Of a DNA stretch of 28,135 nucleotides, positions 1 to 9,100 are shown one piece after another. The notes under the pieces were generated by a model. The model saw only the letters and a program-made list of their open reading frames with translations, made no database searches and was not told the DNA's origin. Origin of the DNA: Silene noctiflora (Eukaryota; Streptophyta; Magnoliopsida; Caryophyllales; Caryophyllaceae). The translations under genes and the position numbers were made by a program. The stretch covers positions 3,691 through 31,825 of the forward strand of contig VHZZ01010499.1 of the NCBI GenBank assembly GCA_009801015.1. The letters are read 5' to 3'. Numbering within the stretch: the first letter of the stretch is position 1; every line of letters begins with the position of its first letter.

Positions 1-171
1 CTTATTATGTTTTGGTTTTGTAAACCTATTTCCTACTTCCTTTCTCCGCACGTTTGTAGTATTATGATATTTCGCTTTTAGACTACAAAAATGTTTTAAA
101 AATCCCGTATTTCCGCTACGTATCTTTTCAATTATGTTATATTTTGGTGTCTTAAATAGCGGGGTGTCACA
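1..171 (+). repeat. Putative 3' end of an LTR
   Basis: AT-rich sequence without coding potential that ends in GGGGTGTCACA at 161-171, the kind of terminus many plant Ty3/gypsy LTRs have. Immediately after it, at 171, open integrase-end coding sequence begins abruptly in mid-domain, as if a second LTR had been inserted there or a deletion had joined two elements. The left end lies outside the window, so neither length nor target duplication can be checked. It could also be ordinary internal sequence. Confidence 0.35.
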
Positions 172-356
172 ATCTTGAGGTCCCAAAGCAGATTCTTGAT
201 CGCAAAGTTATGAAAACTAGGTCCGGGGAAACGGTCTTGCTTAAGGTGCTATGGTCTAATCATGAGGTGGAGGAAGCTACTTGAGAGGCGGAAGAGGCTA
301 TGAGGGAGTGGTACCCGTCTCTTTTTGATCAGGTATGTGTGGTTACGAGGACGTAA
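171..356 (+). pseudogene. Ty3/gypsy polyprotein C-terminal remnant (integrase end, chromodomain-like)
   Basis: Reading from 171 in one frame gives the typical C-terminal end of plant Ty3/gypsy polyproteins: ILDRKV, then LLKVLWSNHEVEEAT, then EAEEAMREWYPSLFDQ, ending at TAA 354-356. The VLW..H.VEEATWE-type motif identifies the chromodomain-like region after integrase. The Trp codon expected after EEAT is TGA at 282-284, so the copy is dead. The rest of gag-pol is outside the window or was removed at the junction near 171. The polypurine tract and LTR follow in the right order, which supports the assignment. Confidence 0.75.
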
Positions 357-550
357 CCATGTTTCTTTTAGGAGGGTAGAAGATGATCACATAAGGTCTC
401 GGGTGGGGTTTTGTGTTAGTTTGGTGTGTGTTGTTGTTGGGAGTTTTGGTTATGCGTATGTTTGGTTTTGTCGCGTCGTGGAGAAGTGGTATGTTTGTTT
501 TATGTATGGGTTGAACTTTGGGGATAAAGTTCATTTTAAGGAGGGAAGAC
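357..550 (+). other. Retrotransposon spacer with polypurine tract
   Basis: G/T-rich non-coding spacer between the end of the polyprotein and the LTR. A polypurine tract, AAGGAGGGAAGA (538-549), sits one base before the LTR start, where plus-strand DNA synthesis is primed in LTR retrotransposons. Short open frames here are not conserved-looking and are ignored. Confidence 0.65.
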
Positions 551-1738
551 TGTAATACTACGGTTTTCTGTGCCTTTGGCTACTCTATCGAGTAGGACTT
601 ACTCTGTCAAGTAAGTAAGTGTGATTTCGAATCAGGGTCCGTTTGTTGGGTACTCGATCGAGTAAGGGGCACTCGATCGAGTAAGTTACTTACTCGATCG
701 AGTAAGTCTGTCTTACGGGTTTATTCAGTCGGGCTTTGATGATAACGCGTGAATGTTATTTAAAAGTTTTCCGTCATTCTTTATCACTTTTACCTTTTCT
801 TAAAATTCTTCAAGAGAGAACGTAAGTCAGTTCATCTTTCTTTTTGCGTTGTTATCAAACCCAAGGGCTAGATTTACCGGATTTCGGAGTTCTTTACACC
901 GTTGGAATCGTCGTTTTGTGGGAGGTGAATTCGTAGAGGAACGCTTTTGAGTTAGTGAGTTGTTTGCTTGTGGTGATTTTGCTATTCGGGTAGGGTTTTC
1001 CTGCTCAGTTATTGTGTACATATTTGTAAGGTGGTTGCTGATTGATTGTTATGCGTTTATGGTTGATATTGATGGTATTAATAATTGTGTTTTATAATGT
1101 GATTGGATTGTGTTGTCTGTGGTTCGCGAGGCGCGCCCTCGGCTGAGTGGAGTCACTCGCGGGAGTGATTTCACGCCCTTGATTCGCCCTCTGTGGAACC
1201 CGCCACAGAAGGGGATGTGCACATCAATGAACATGGGTTTACGTTCAGAATGAATGAGCGGGGATTTGGTAGGTACAGCTGCGGTCCCCCACTGGCAGGG
1301 CTACACTCTTTAGTGTGTAGTCAGATGTATGAAGATGTGACGAGGTTGGTGGTTGGAGTGTTGTACCTTTTGTTCATGATTTATGTATGCAGTAACTGAC
1401 CCCGTTTTATGTTTTGAAAACTGTGGTGATCCATTCGCGGATGGTGAGCAGTTATTGAACAGGTATGAATTGATGCGCGATGGATAACTGGGTTGAGTCA
1501 CCACACGATGATTAGAAGAGTCTTCCGCTGTGTTGTTACTTTTAGTTGTTAGACTTTTTGGAGCAGTTGTTTTTTTATTAGACAGTTTTAGCTATGACTT
1601 TGTAAATAGTTTAACTTATTTAATAAGGTATGTTTCTTGATGGTCTATTTGTATTTATTGCCTCGGATAACCGAGATGGTAGCACTTATATGCCTAGGGT
1701 GGTCTTGGTAAGGCACCTTGGTGTATGGGGGTGTTACA
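551..1738 (+). repeat. Ty3/gypsy 3' LTR, complete, 1188 bp
   Basis: The element starts TGTAATAC directly after a polypurine tract and ends GTGTTACA, an imperfect inverted terminal pair (7 of 8) with the canonical TG...CA. The internal order polyprotein end, polypurine tract, LTR is what a plus-oriented Ty3/gypsy copy shows at its right side. U3 holds five palindromic boxes (581-704) and a TATA-like stretch TATTTAAAAG (757-766). The five bases after it, ATGCA, are the expected right target duplication, but the left partner is outside the window. The LTR lies inside a DUF4283 pseudogene. Confidence 0.75.
581..704. repeat. Five palindromic 14-mers in LTR U3
   Basis: TACTCGATCGAGTA occurs perfectly at 651-664 and 691-704, with a copy at 670-683 that differs only in its first base. 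Degenerate copies are at 581-594 (TACTCTATCGAGTA) and 600-613 (TACTCTGTCAAGTA). Each perfect copy has a 12-bp self-complementary core, ACTCGATCGAGT. Position 30-155 bases into the LTR, upstream of a TATA-like element, suits clustered enhancer or repressor sites bound by a dimer. That role is inference. Confidence 0.7.
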
Positions 1739-2211
1739 ATGCATGAATGTACCTAAACCATTACCAAGGCGTTGTGCATTCGCTAAACTAGTAAGACCTG
1801 AGATAGGTAGGTCATAAATTCGTGCTTAGATTGGAAAAAGATATAGAGGAGCATCAGTAAGTTTACCGGATTGATTTGGTTCATCAAAGCACCACATGAA
1901 TTTGTCGAAGTGCCATGGTTGGCCCTCCAAAACCTTCGCCTTATCCTTCTCAGACCCAAACCAGAACATAAACGTCTTTTCTTTTGCATCAACGACATTA
2001 CCCATCATCGGTTTCGATGGATTCCACAATTTGATCATCGTATCGACCGTTGTCTTAACATTAATAGCCCTAGACGCCCATAACTTACCCACCAGCAGAA
2101 TTATACCCTCCTCCTCCACCGTTTCCCATCTTCCTCCCAGTTGAACAACCCTTCCGTTGATCCCATCGGCTCTTTTCCATCCCGGTGGTAGCCCGTTGAT
2201 TCACCTTCCAT
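1739..2211 (-). pseudogene. DUF4283-type (LINE ORF1-like) pseudogene
   Basis: On the minus strand an ATG at 2211 opens MEGESTG..., and after a frameshift near 2120-2140 the DUF4283 core follows: VEEEGIILLVGKLWAS, a WNPSKPM segment, FMFWFGSEKDKAKVLEGQPW and HFDKFMWCFDE. This domain is found in plant L1-type LINE ORF1 proteins and related zinc-knuckle proteins. The frame hits TAA at about 1826, where the family has the Trp of an IW.R.YDLP motif. After the stop the same frame continues ARIYDLPISGLTSLANAQRL up to the LTR edge at 1739. The copy is therefore frameshifted, has a nonsense codon and is cut off by the retrotransposon insertion. Confidence 0.7.
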
Positions 2212-2504
2212 TAGCACCTGCAAACGAAACACAAACAAATAAAGCAGACCGAACCCACAACTATGTTGTGGGTAAAGCCTCGAGGACGAGGAGAAAACAA
2301 AGAACGTAAGACGGAAAGACAATGATTTTTTTGACGGAACCCTAGGAAACCCTATACCTAATTGCAAGTGGGCTTGTTTTTGTTTGCATGGTAACTTTAT
2401 GTTTAAAAAATAGGCATGTGTATTAATTGTAGTTTTAAGTGAAAATAATAAAGATGCATGTGAATTTAGTTTCATTTAACCATTATTAAGCTAGTCTTAT
2501 CGGG
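2212..2504. other. Intergenic stretch, nothing recognised
   Basis: AT-rich sequence upstream of the DUF4283 pseudogene start on the minus strand. It may hold that element's 5' leader. A long minus-strand open frame crosses it, but its composition and lack of motifs give no reason to call it coding. Confidence 0.4.
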
Positions 2505-2700
2505 TCATCTATCGGGTTGAGAAAATATCATGTCATGTATCGGGTCGGATCGATTCAGGTCGGGTTCGGGTTGAAAAAAATAAGGCTGCTATTGGTTATT
2601 GGGTCGGTTTCGGTACACCCAATTTTCGGGTTGTATTGAGTTGGGTTTTGGGCGAGTCCGGTCGGATTCCTTTGTTGGGTCAACTTTGGCGAGCTCTACT
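2505..2700. mobile_element. GGGT/CGGGT-rich degenerate hAT-like remnant
   Basis: Many scattered copies of TCGGGT, GGGTCGG and GGGTTG, ending TTTGGCGAGCTCTAC. Plant non-autonomous hAT elements often have such GGGT/ACCC subterminal repeats and ends of the GACA(T/G)(C)TCTA kind. The intact element at 9795-10352 in this window has the same style. No convincing target duplication is left, so this is an old copy. It lies within about 400 bp of the myosin leader and so in its likely promoter region. Confidence 0.4.
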
Positions 2701-3117
2701 TGAGTCATCGGGTAAGCGTTGCGACTCGTACAAGTAAATGCTAACCTCAATGTGTCGCCATCAAGTTACATAAAAACGGAGGTCCGAGTTGAATCAAAGT
2801 TGCGCGGCAATGGAGGAACGAACAAGAGAGAGGAAAATTAGGAGTCACAAGGCTCCTGCAAACTCGGCATTAACGTTCACTCATAATCAGACATGGAAAT
2901 TGGAGAGAGAATGTGCGGGCGAAAAGGAAGCGAAGTTGGAGGGTTAATTGCAGAATGTCACTCTTCTTCCCTTACGAGGAGAGAGAAAATAACTTCCACT
3001 ACATCTCTATCATTCTCCATCATTTTGAAGAAATTCGTTGATTTGTTGTCTGAAATGGATGATTTTCATGATGTGAATTTGAATTGAGCAAGGCGGTGTT
3101 TTGATTCTTGTATCATG
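2701..3117 (+). promoter_or_regulatory. Likely promoter-proximal region and 5' leader of the myosin gene
   Basis: The stretch from about 2940 to 3030 is rich in CT/GA tracts (CTCTTCTTCCC, CATCTCTATCATTCTCC), typical of plant 5' leaders. The coding start ATG at 3115-3117 is followed at once by a GTAATT donor. A 64-codon upstream open frame (2893-3087) ends 27 bases before the start; its internal ATG at 3055 would give a 10-codon uORF if transcription begins further down. No clear TATA box was seen, and the transcription start is not known. Confidence 0.45.
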
Positions 3118-6100
3118 GTAATTGTGGTAAATGATTTGTGTTTTTTGTGTTAAATTTCTTGATGTTGTGTTTTGATATGAAATTTTGGATGTTTTTATGT
3201 TGGACGTATACTGGGTAATGTGGTTGATTGTAAAAATGGAGACATTTCGTCATTTTTGTGATTTAATTTCGAGCATTTTGATTGAGAATTGGGGAAACTT
3301 CTATGTGCTTGATGAAATGTGCCAAAGAGTAGTTTTTAAAAAACAAGGTTTGAGGTGTGATTTTACTTCGTGTAGCGTGAATTCATGCTAGCGAACTGGA
3401 TGTCGGAGAAATCAACAAGTTTAGCGTATAGAATTATCTACTATTGGGCCGTCAGCTATGTAGTATGTCACTTGTTAACTAATCACACAATGCCAGGCAT
3501 AGTAATGCTTCGGTGCCTTTTTGTTGAGTTAGTGAATTCTGTCTTCTACTTGCAAGACTACATACATAGACTCTTCACATTTAAAATTACTTCTTTTGGA
3601 GCGCGTTGTGCGACCTATGTTACTCCAACTCTTCATTACCTTGCGTATTCGTGTCTGACAACCGACTCTCACACAAGGGTATAAGACTCGGGCACTTTAT
3701 TTTCAACCGAAAATATTGAGTTACATTCATAAAATAGTCGAGTTTGACTCTTGGACACGCTCCCGTGTTGGACTTTTCTCTCCGAGTTTGATTCACATAG
3801 GCTGTGAGTTCTACATGCAAGCTTGCTAGCTTGTTCTTGATTCTCAGTTGTCAGTCAGAATTGTTGTTTTTGGGCTGAGACACGCTCCCGTGTTGGACTT
3901 TTCTCTGGTTAGTTCAAAGACAACATATAACTCGTGAACTCAATTATAATTGATGCAGGGAACTCCGGTTAACATTATAGTAGGCTCGCATGTCTGGGCT
4001 GAGGACCGAGATATAGCCTGGGTTGATGGGCAAGTAGTAAAGATAATTGGTCAGGATGCTGAAATTGAGACCTCAAATGGCAATAAGGTACTTAGACAGC
4101 TTATGACTTGTACTCGCTAATCTTGAACTCCTTGTAGTCAAATACCTGGTCAGCAACATTAGAAAAAGCACATTCAATGCTCATGTAGTAAATGTAGATG
4201 TCGATTCGCATATCTTATTCTTCACTTCAGACTTTCTGTGCCAGAGTATGTTTCAGACCTGGTTATTGTCGCCTAGTAAGGTTTCCGGGAACAGAAGACC
4301 TTACGTAGATACACATGTATTTAGTATTTGCTCATGAACCGAAAATTTGTCAAATATCTTCTAATTCTAAAAACATTCGTACACATCTATATGGTATTGG
4401 ACGAGATCTCGAACATGCCTAAACAAAGAAAGTATGACTTCATACTTTCTTTTGTCGATCCTTGAAAGATACATCATTGCTGGCTTCTGTTGGTGACATA
4501 TAATATCTAGGAGTTTGCTTAAGATTTATAGCTTCCAGTTTTGGCTGGTTTGTCATCATAACACCAATCATTTGTTTGCAGTCACTTTTATTGAGATATC
4601 CAAGGTAGTTGTAAAACATTTATATCGTAATTTTTTCATCTGGATGTGGTATAGGTTGTCGCAAAATTATCCAAATTATATCCTAAGGATATGGAAGCTC
4701 CTCCAGCTGGGGTGGATGACATGACAAAGCTATCATATTTGCATGAGCCAGGGGTCCTTCGGAATCTACGCACTAGATATGAGTTGAATGAAATCTATGT
4801 TAGTAACTCTGTTTGTTTTAGAAAAGATAATGATTGAAAATTTCAGATGCTGACATTATAGATAAATCTTCCTTTTTGGTCAGTTCCTTTGTTTACTTTT
4901 CTTACCTTTTAACACCTTTCTTGACCTGACAGACATATACTGGAAATATACTTATTGCTATAAATCCCTTCCAAAGACTGCCTCATCTCTATGATAGTCA
5001 TATGATGCAACAATACAAGGGAGCACCTCTAGGAGAATTAAGCCCCCATGTTTTTGCAGTGGCCGATGTTGCTTACAGGTGCTCTTGATTTCCTATGGTC
5101 ACACAAATGTGTTTTTCTAAACTTGCTTTTCTGATAGTGGTAGTTTTGTGAACTATAGGGCAATGATAAAGGAGGGGAAGAGCAACTCAATTCTAGTTAG
5201 TGGTGAAAGTGGAGCCGGTAAAACAGAGACCACAAAAATGCTTATGCGATACCTTGCTTTTCTAGGTGGCCGCTCTTCAACTGAAGGACGGACTGTTGAA
5301 CAGCAAGTTCTTGAAGTATGATAAAATTTGAGTTATTGTGTTTCTTTCATTTTACTTTTATTTGTGGCTATTCGTAGGAATATTGAAATATGCAAGTGTA
5401 GTAGTTTATTTTTGATATGAGCTGTTACAATTTTATTTTATTTTTAAATTTTTTGTATCGTGTAATGCAGTCAAATCCAGTTCTTGAAGCTTTTGGAAAT
5501 GCTAAAACTGTCAGAAATAATAATTCCAGGTATAGTATTCATCCTATTCTGATGCAATTGTGTCTCTACTTTCCTGAATCCATGGATGGTGTGGTTCCAA
5601 GAAATCAATGTTAGTTTTCCTCTGAGCATGATTATGCATTCAAAGTGCCATAAAGCTGTTTTATTGGTCTCATCAATTGTCGATTGCTGATGTCTGAAAA
5701 TCTTGTTGTGCAGCCGTTTCGGTAAATTTGTCGAGATCCAATTTGACAAGCGTGGCAGAATATCAGGGGCAGCTGTCAGGACATACCTTCTTGAAAGATC
5801 TCGTGTTTGTCAAGTTAGTGATCCTGAGCGTAATTATCATTGCTTTTATCTGCTTTGTGCGGCACCTCAAGAGGTATTGTCATTTCAACCACTTATTGCT
5901 CTGAGAGTACTATATATTAATTACGGAACAAATATTAGTTTGAAATTCAATTGTGTTAATATGTGGGATCTTCTATTATATTTTACTGGTCTCCAGGAGA
6001 TAGAGAGATATAAACTACAGAATCCAAAATCATTTCACTATCTTAATCAGTCAAAATGCTATGAACTGGATGGTATTAGTGATGCGCGTGACTATCTTGC

Positions 6101-9100
6101 TACTAGAAGGGCGATGGATATTGTCGGAATTGGTGAGAAGGAGCAGGTAGTCGAGTGACTTGATAACTTGAACATTTGTTAGGCTGATAACTATTTATTC
6201 CTTTAGAATATTTTCTCTCTCCATTTATGCTCTCATTATTTCAGGAGGCAATATTTAGGGTTGTAGCCGCAATACTCCATCTGGGAAATATTGATTTTGC
6301 TAAAGGACAGGAGATAGACTCATCAGTTGTAAAAGATGACAAGTCGAAATTTCATCTTAAAATCGTATCAGAACTCCTCATGTATGAGTTTATCTGTATT
6401 TATAAATCCCTCACAGTATTTTAAACTTAGAAAGAGCCATAACTGTTCATAAATATATCAGGTGTGATCCACAAGCACTGGAGGATGCGTTGTTAAAACG
6501 TGTAATGATTACCCCCGAAGAAGTAATCAAGAGAAGTCTTGATCCTCTTAATGCTACAGTTAGCAGGGATGGTTTAGCTAAGACAATTTATTCTCGACTC
6601 TTTGACTGGTAGGACATTGGCATTATGCATATTCCTCTTTGCTAGGGATATGAATCTTTTTTTTTGTCTTTAAAATTCTAACGTTGACTTCATTTTTCAT
6701 GTCAACCATGTTTGTGTTCTTTTGTACAGGTTGGTTGATAAAATAAATGTGTCAATTGGACAGGATCCCAACTCAAAGTCTTTGATTGGTGTCCTAGATA
6801 TATATGGCTTTGAAAGCTTTAAGCATAACAGGTAAGAATTCAAAAAAAATGGCGTAGATATCAGACGTCTTGTGAGTGTGCTTTATCAAGGACAGTGACT
6901 TTAGCCAAACAAACATGTTTATGTTTAAGAGGTTGAAGGGGAAGAGAGCCCTCTCTGACTTGGGGGTTTAGTATGTTAACTTGGTCACATTACCATGATG
7001 AGCTTAGACACACTCTAATTCCGTAAGTGTAGTTAGGATAGAATTCCTCGAGACATCCTGCCAACAACAGTTCCTAAAGTAGGGTGTTGGTACCACTTCT
7101 ACAATAATCTCTGTTGATAGCCTATGGAATGTCAAAAGCAAAATTGCTAATCTTCTTCTTCTTTTTTTATGGGTAGAGAGTTAGAGCTTGCTGAAGTTAA
7201 TAATAGATGTATAGTAATCCGGATCTGGTACGAACTACTCTTATTATATGAACCGTGCGAACTAGCCCAAGCCTCTCATAACCCTCCCAAGGCGTAACCC
7301 CTCATAACCCACTCCAAACCCTAACCTTCCAACACCTTCACGAATGCCAGCAGATGCCGCCAGCTAGGGGTGTGCAAAATCCGGTCCGGACCGGAATCTA
7401 CCGGACCGGAACCGGAATTAAAAATTTCGGTCCAGCCTCCGGTCCAACATTTTTTGAGATTCGGGTTTTCGACCGGAGCGGTTTTTACTGGAAAGATCGA
7501 AATTATTGTTATTTAGCTTTTTTTTTTCTTAAAATTATATTTTAATCCAGTCCAACCGGTCCGATCCGGTCCAATGGACCAGAATTTGAAAAAGTGCGCA
7601 TGTAATGACAAATTCCTGTCCGGTTCGGTCTTGGACCGGAATGTTTTCAATCCGGTTCCGGTCCGGCCCGGTTTTGAACCGGTGCACAGCCCGGCGCCAG
7701 CCTACCAGCAGACGCCGACACCTCCCTCGGCCACCTAGATGCCGGCGATGCGCCGAACGATGTGTCTATGCGTCTTCGACGCATTTTTCACCCTCTCTCC
7801 ACTCTGCTCGCCTCATGTGTGTCATCCGACGTAGCACGCCACCACTGGCGATCATGCCGGCAGAGTTCTCAGCCGGCTAGCCGCACACATGGCCCCTTAC
7901 TCCTTTCTCCTCGTCGTGACATATCCTTGCTTTATCCTGGTTCCACCTGTGCCATAGACCGTTAGATCATCTTGTGTGGGGGTTAGTGTGCGTAGTAGTG
8001 TCGTATAGTTATGGGTGGTTGCTTGGTGTTGGTGAACTGTCGTGGTTCTTTGCATGACAGAGATAAGGCTGGTGTATTGTGGTAGTTCATGGTTGGGTGG
8101 TGGTGGGTGGATACATGAATTATCATTCAGATACACAAATTTAGAATCTAGATACAATAATATATTTGTGTATCTGGAGTGATCGTTTATGTATCGAGAG
8201 AACTATTATGTGTATTAGAGTAGTTTGTGCGGTTCGTACCGTAAATTAATTCGTAAGGCATCCCGCCCCTATATATATATAATTATTTTTTCTTGAGATA
8301 TGTAGTGTTATTGGCGTTGTGCTTTTCTACCTGCAGAATAAACACTAATCAAACACTGACCAACAAACTAATTTTATTGTTCAATAACCTTGTTCAGCTT
8401 TGAGCAGTTCTGCATTAACTTCACTAATGAGAAACTACAACAACATTTCAACCAGGTGAGCTTCGTTACATCAATCCTTTAAGTTTGATTCCCGGTACTG
8501 TGAAGCTAAGAATCTTGTTGCTTTTGTAGCATGTCTTTAAGATGGAGCAAGAGGAATACACAAAAGAGAAGATAGATTGGAGCTACATTGAGTTTGTCGA
8601 CAATCAAGATGTTCTTGACCTTATAGAAAAGGTTTACAATGCCCTCTCAACTATCTTTCAGCATTTAATCATAAACTTGCAAACACTTAGATGATTCTTG
8701 AAACAAAGCTTCACAGAAAATCGTAGGAACAGTCAGTAACTGTTGTCTTAAGGTGAACAGTTATTTTAAGACCCCGAGAATGGAAATCAAGTAACCTATG
8801 AAAATGGTAGATTAAGGATGATGCTATTTGGTGCATGATTTCTTCAGTTGATATTGCTTTGCCAATTTTTTACATTCTAGTTATTTGACAATTGGTTAAC
8901 ACAAAGTGCTCCCGATAGCGGCCTAAAGATAGCCAATTTCAGTATTCCTGTTGATGAACCTTTCCAGTGTTCACTTCCCTTGTGTTTATATCAGTGTAAA
9001 CCTATATTATTCTGTCATTCGGACTCCTATTTTACAGATTTGGGGCATCGTCGTCTTTGTCGTTGACTAACATTTGTTAACCTTTCTGGGTTTATGAAAT

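Larger units (their letters stand above)
7227..8240. mobile_element. Possible GC-rich insertion with inverted ends, host of a hAT element
   Basis: Left end GGTACGAACTACTCTTATTA (7227-7246) is the inverse of the right end: the complement of 8210-8240 begins GGTACGAACCGCACAAACTA and continues CTCTAATACA, so the two match with an insertion of about 8 bases. Between them lies GC-rich sequence (CCGGCGATGCGCC and similar) unlike the AT-rich intron, which hints at a captured fragment. I see no transposase and no certain target duplication. The class is unknown. Confidence 0.35.
6832..8397 (+). other. Myosin intron 11, expanded by nested insertions
   Basis: 1566-nt intron splitting the codon after switch II. 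Its middle (about 7227-8240) is more GC-rich than the other introns and is bounded by inverted GGTACGAAC / GTTCGTACC ends. That block itself contains a hAT-type element at 7365-7693 and a hairpin at 8128-8176. The rest is AT-rich intron sequence. Confidence 0.6.

Noticed and set aside
325-555. 76-codon plus-strand open frame
   Set aside because: It lies in the spacer between the retrotransposon polyprotein end and its LTR, in a different frame from the integrase end, and has no family features.
5703-6158. A single continuous 151-residue coding region in the myosin
   Set aside because: The frame happens to stay open through intron 7 (5874-5996), but the family continues APQE directly to [10 protein letters not shown], so the middle is intronic.
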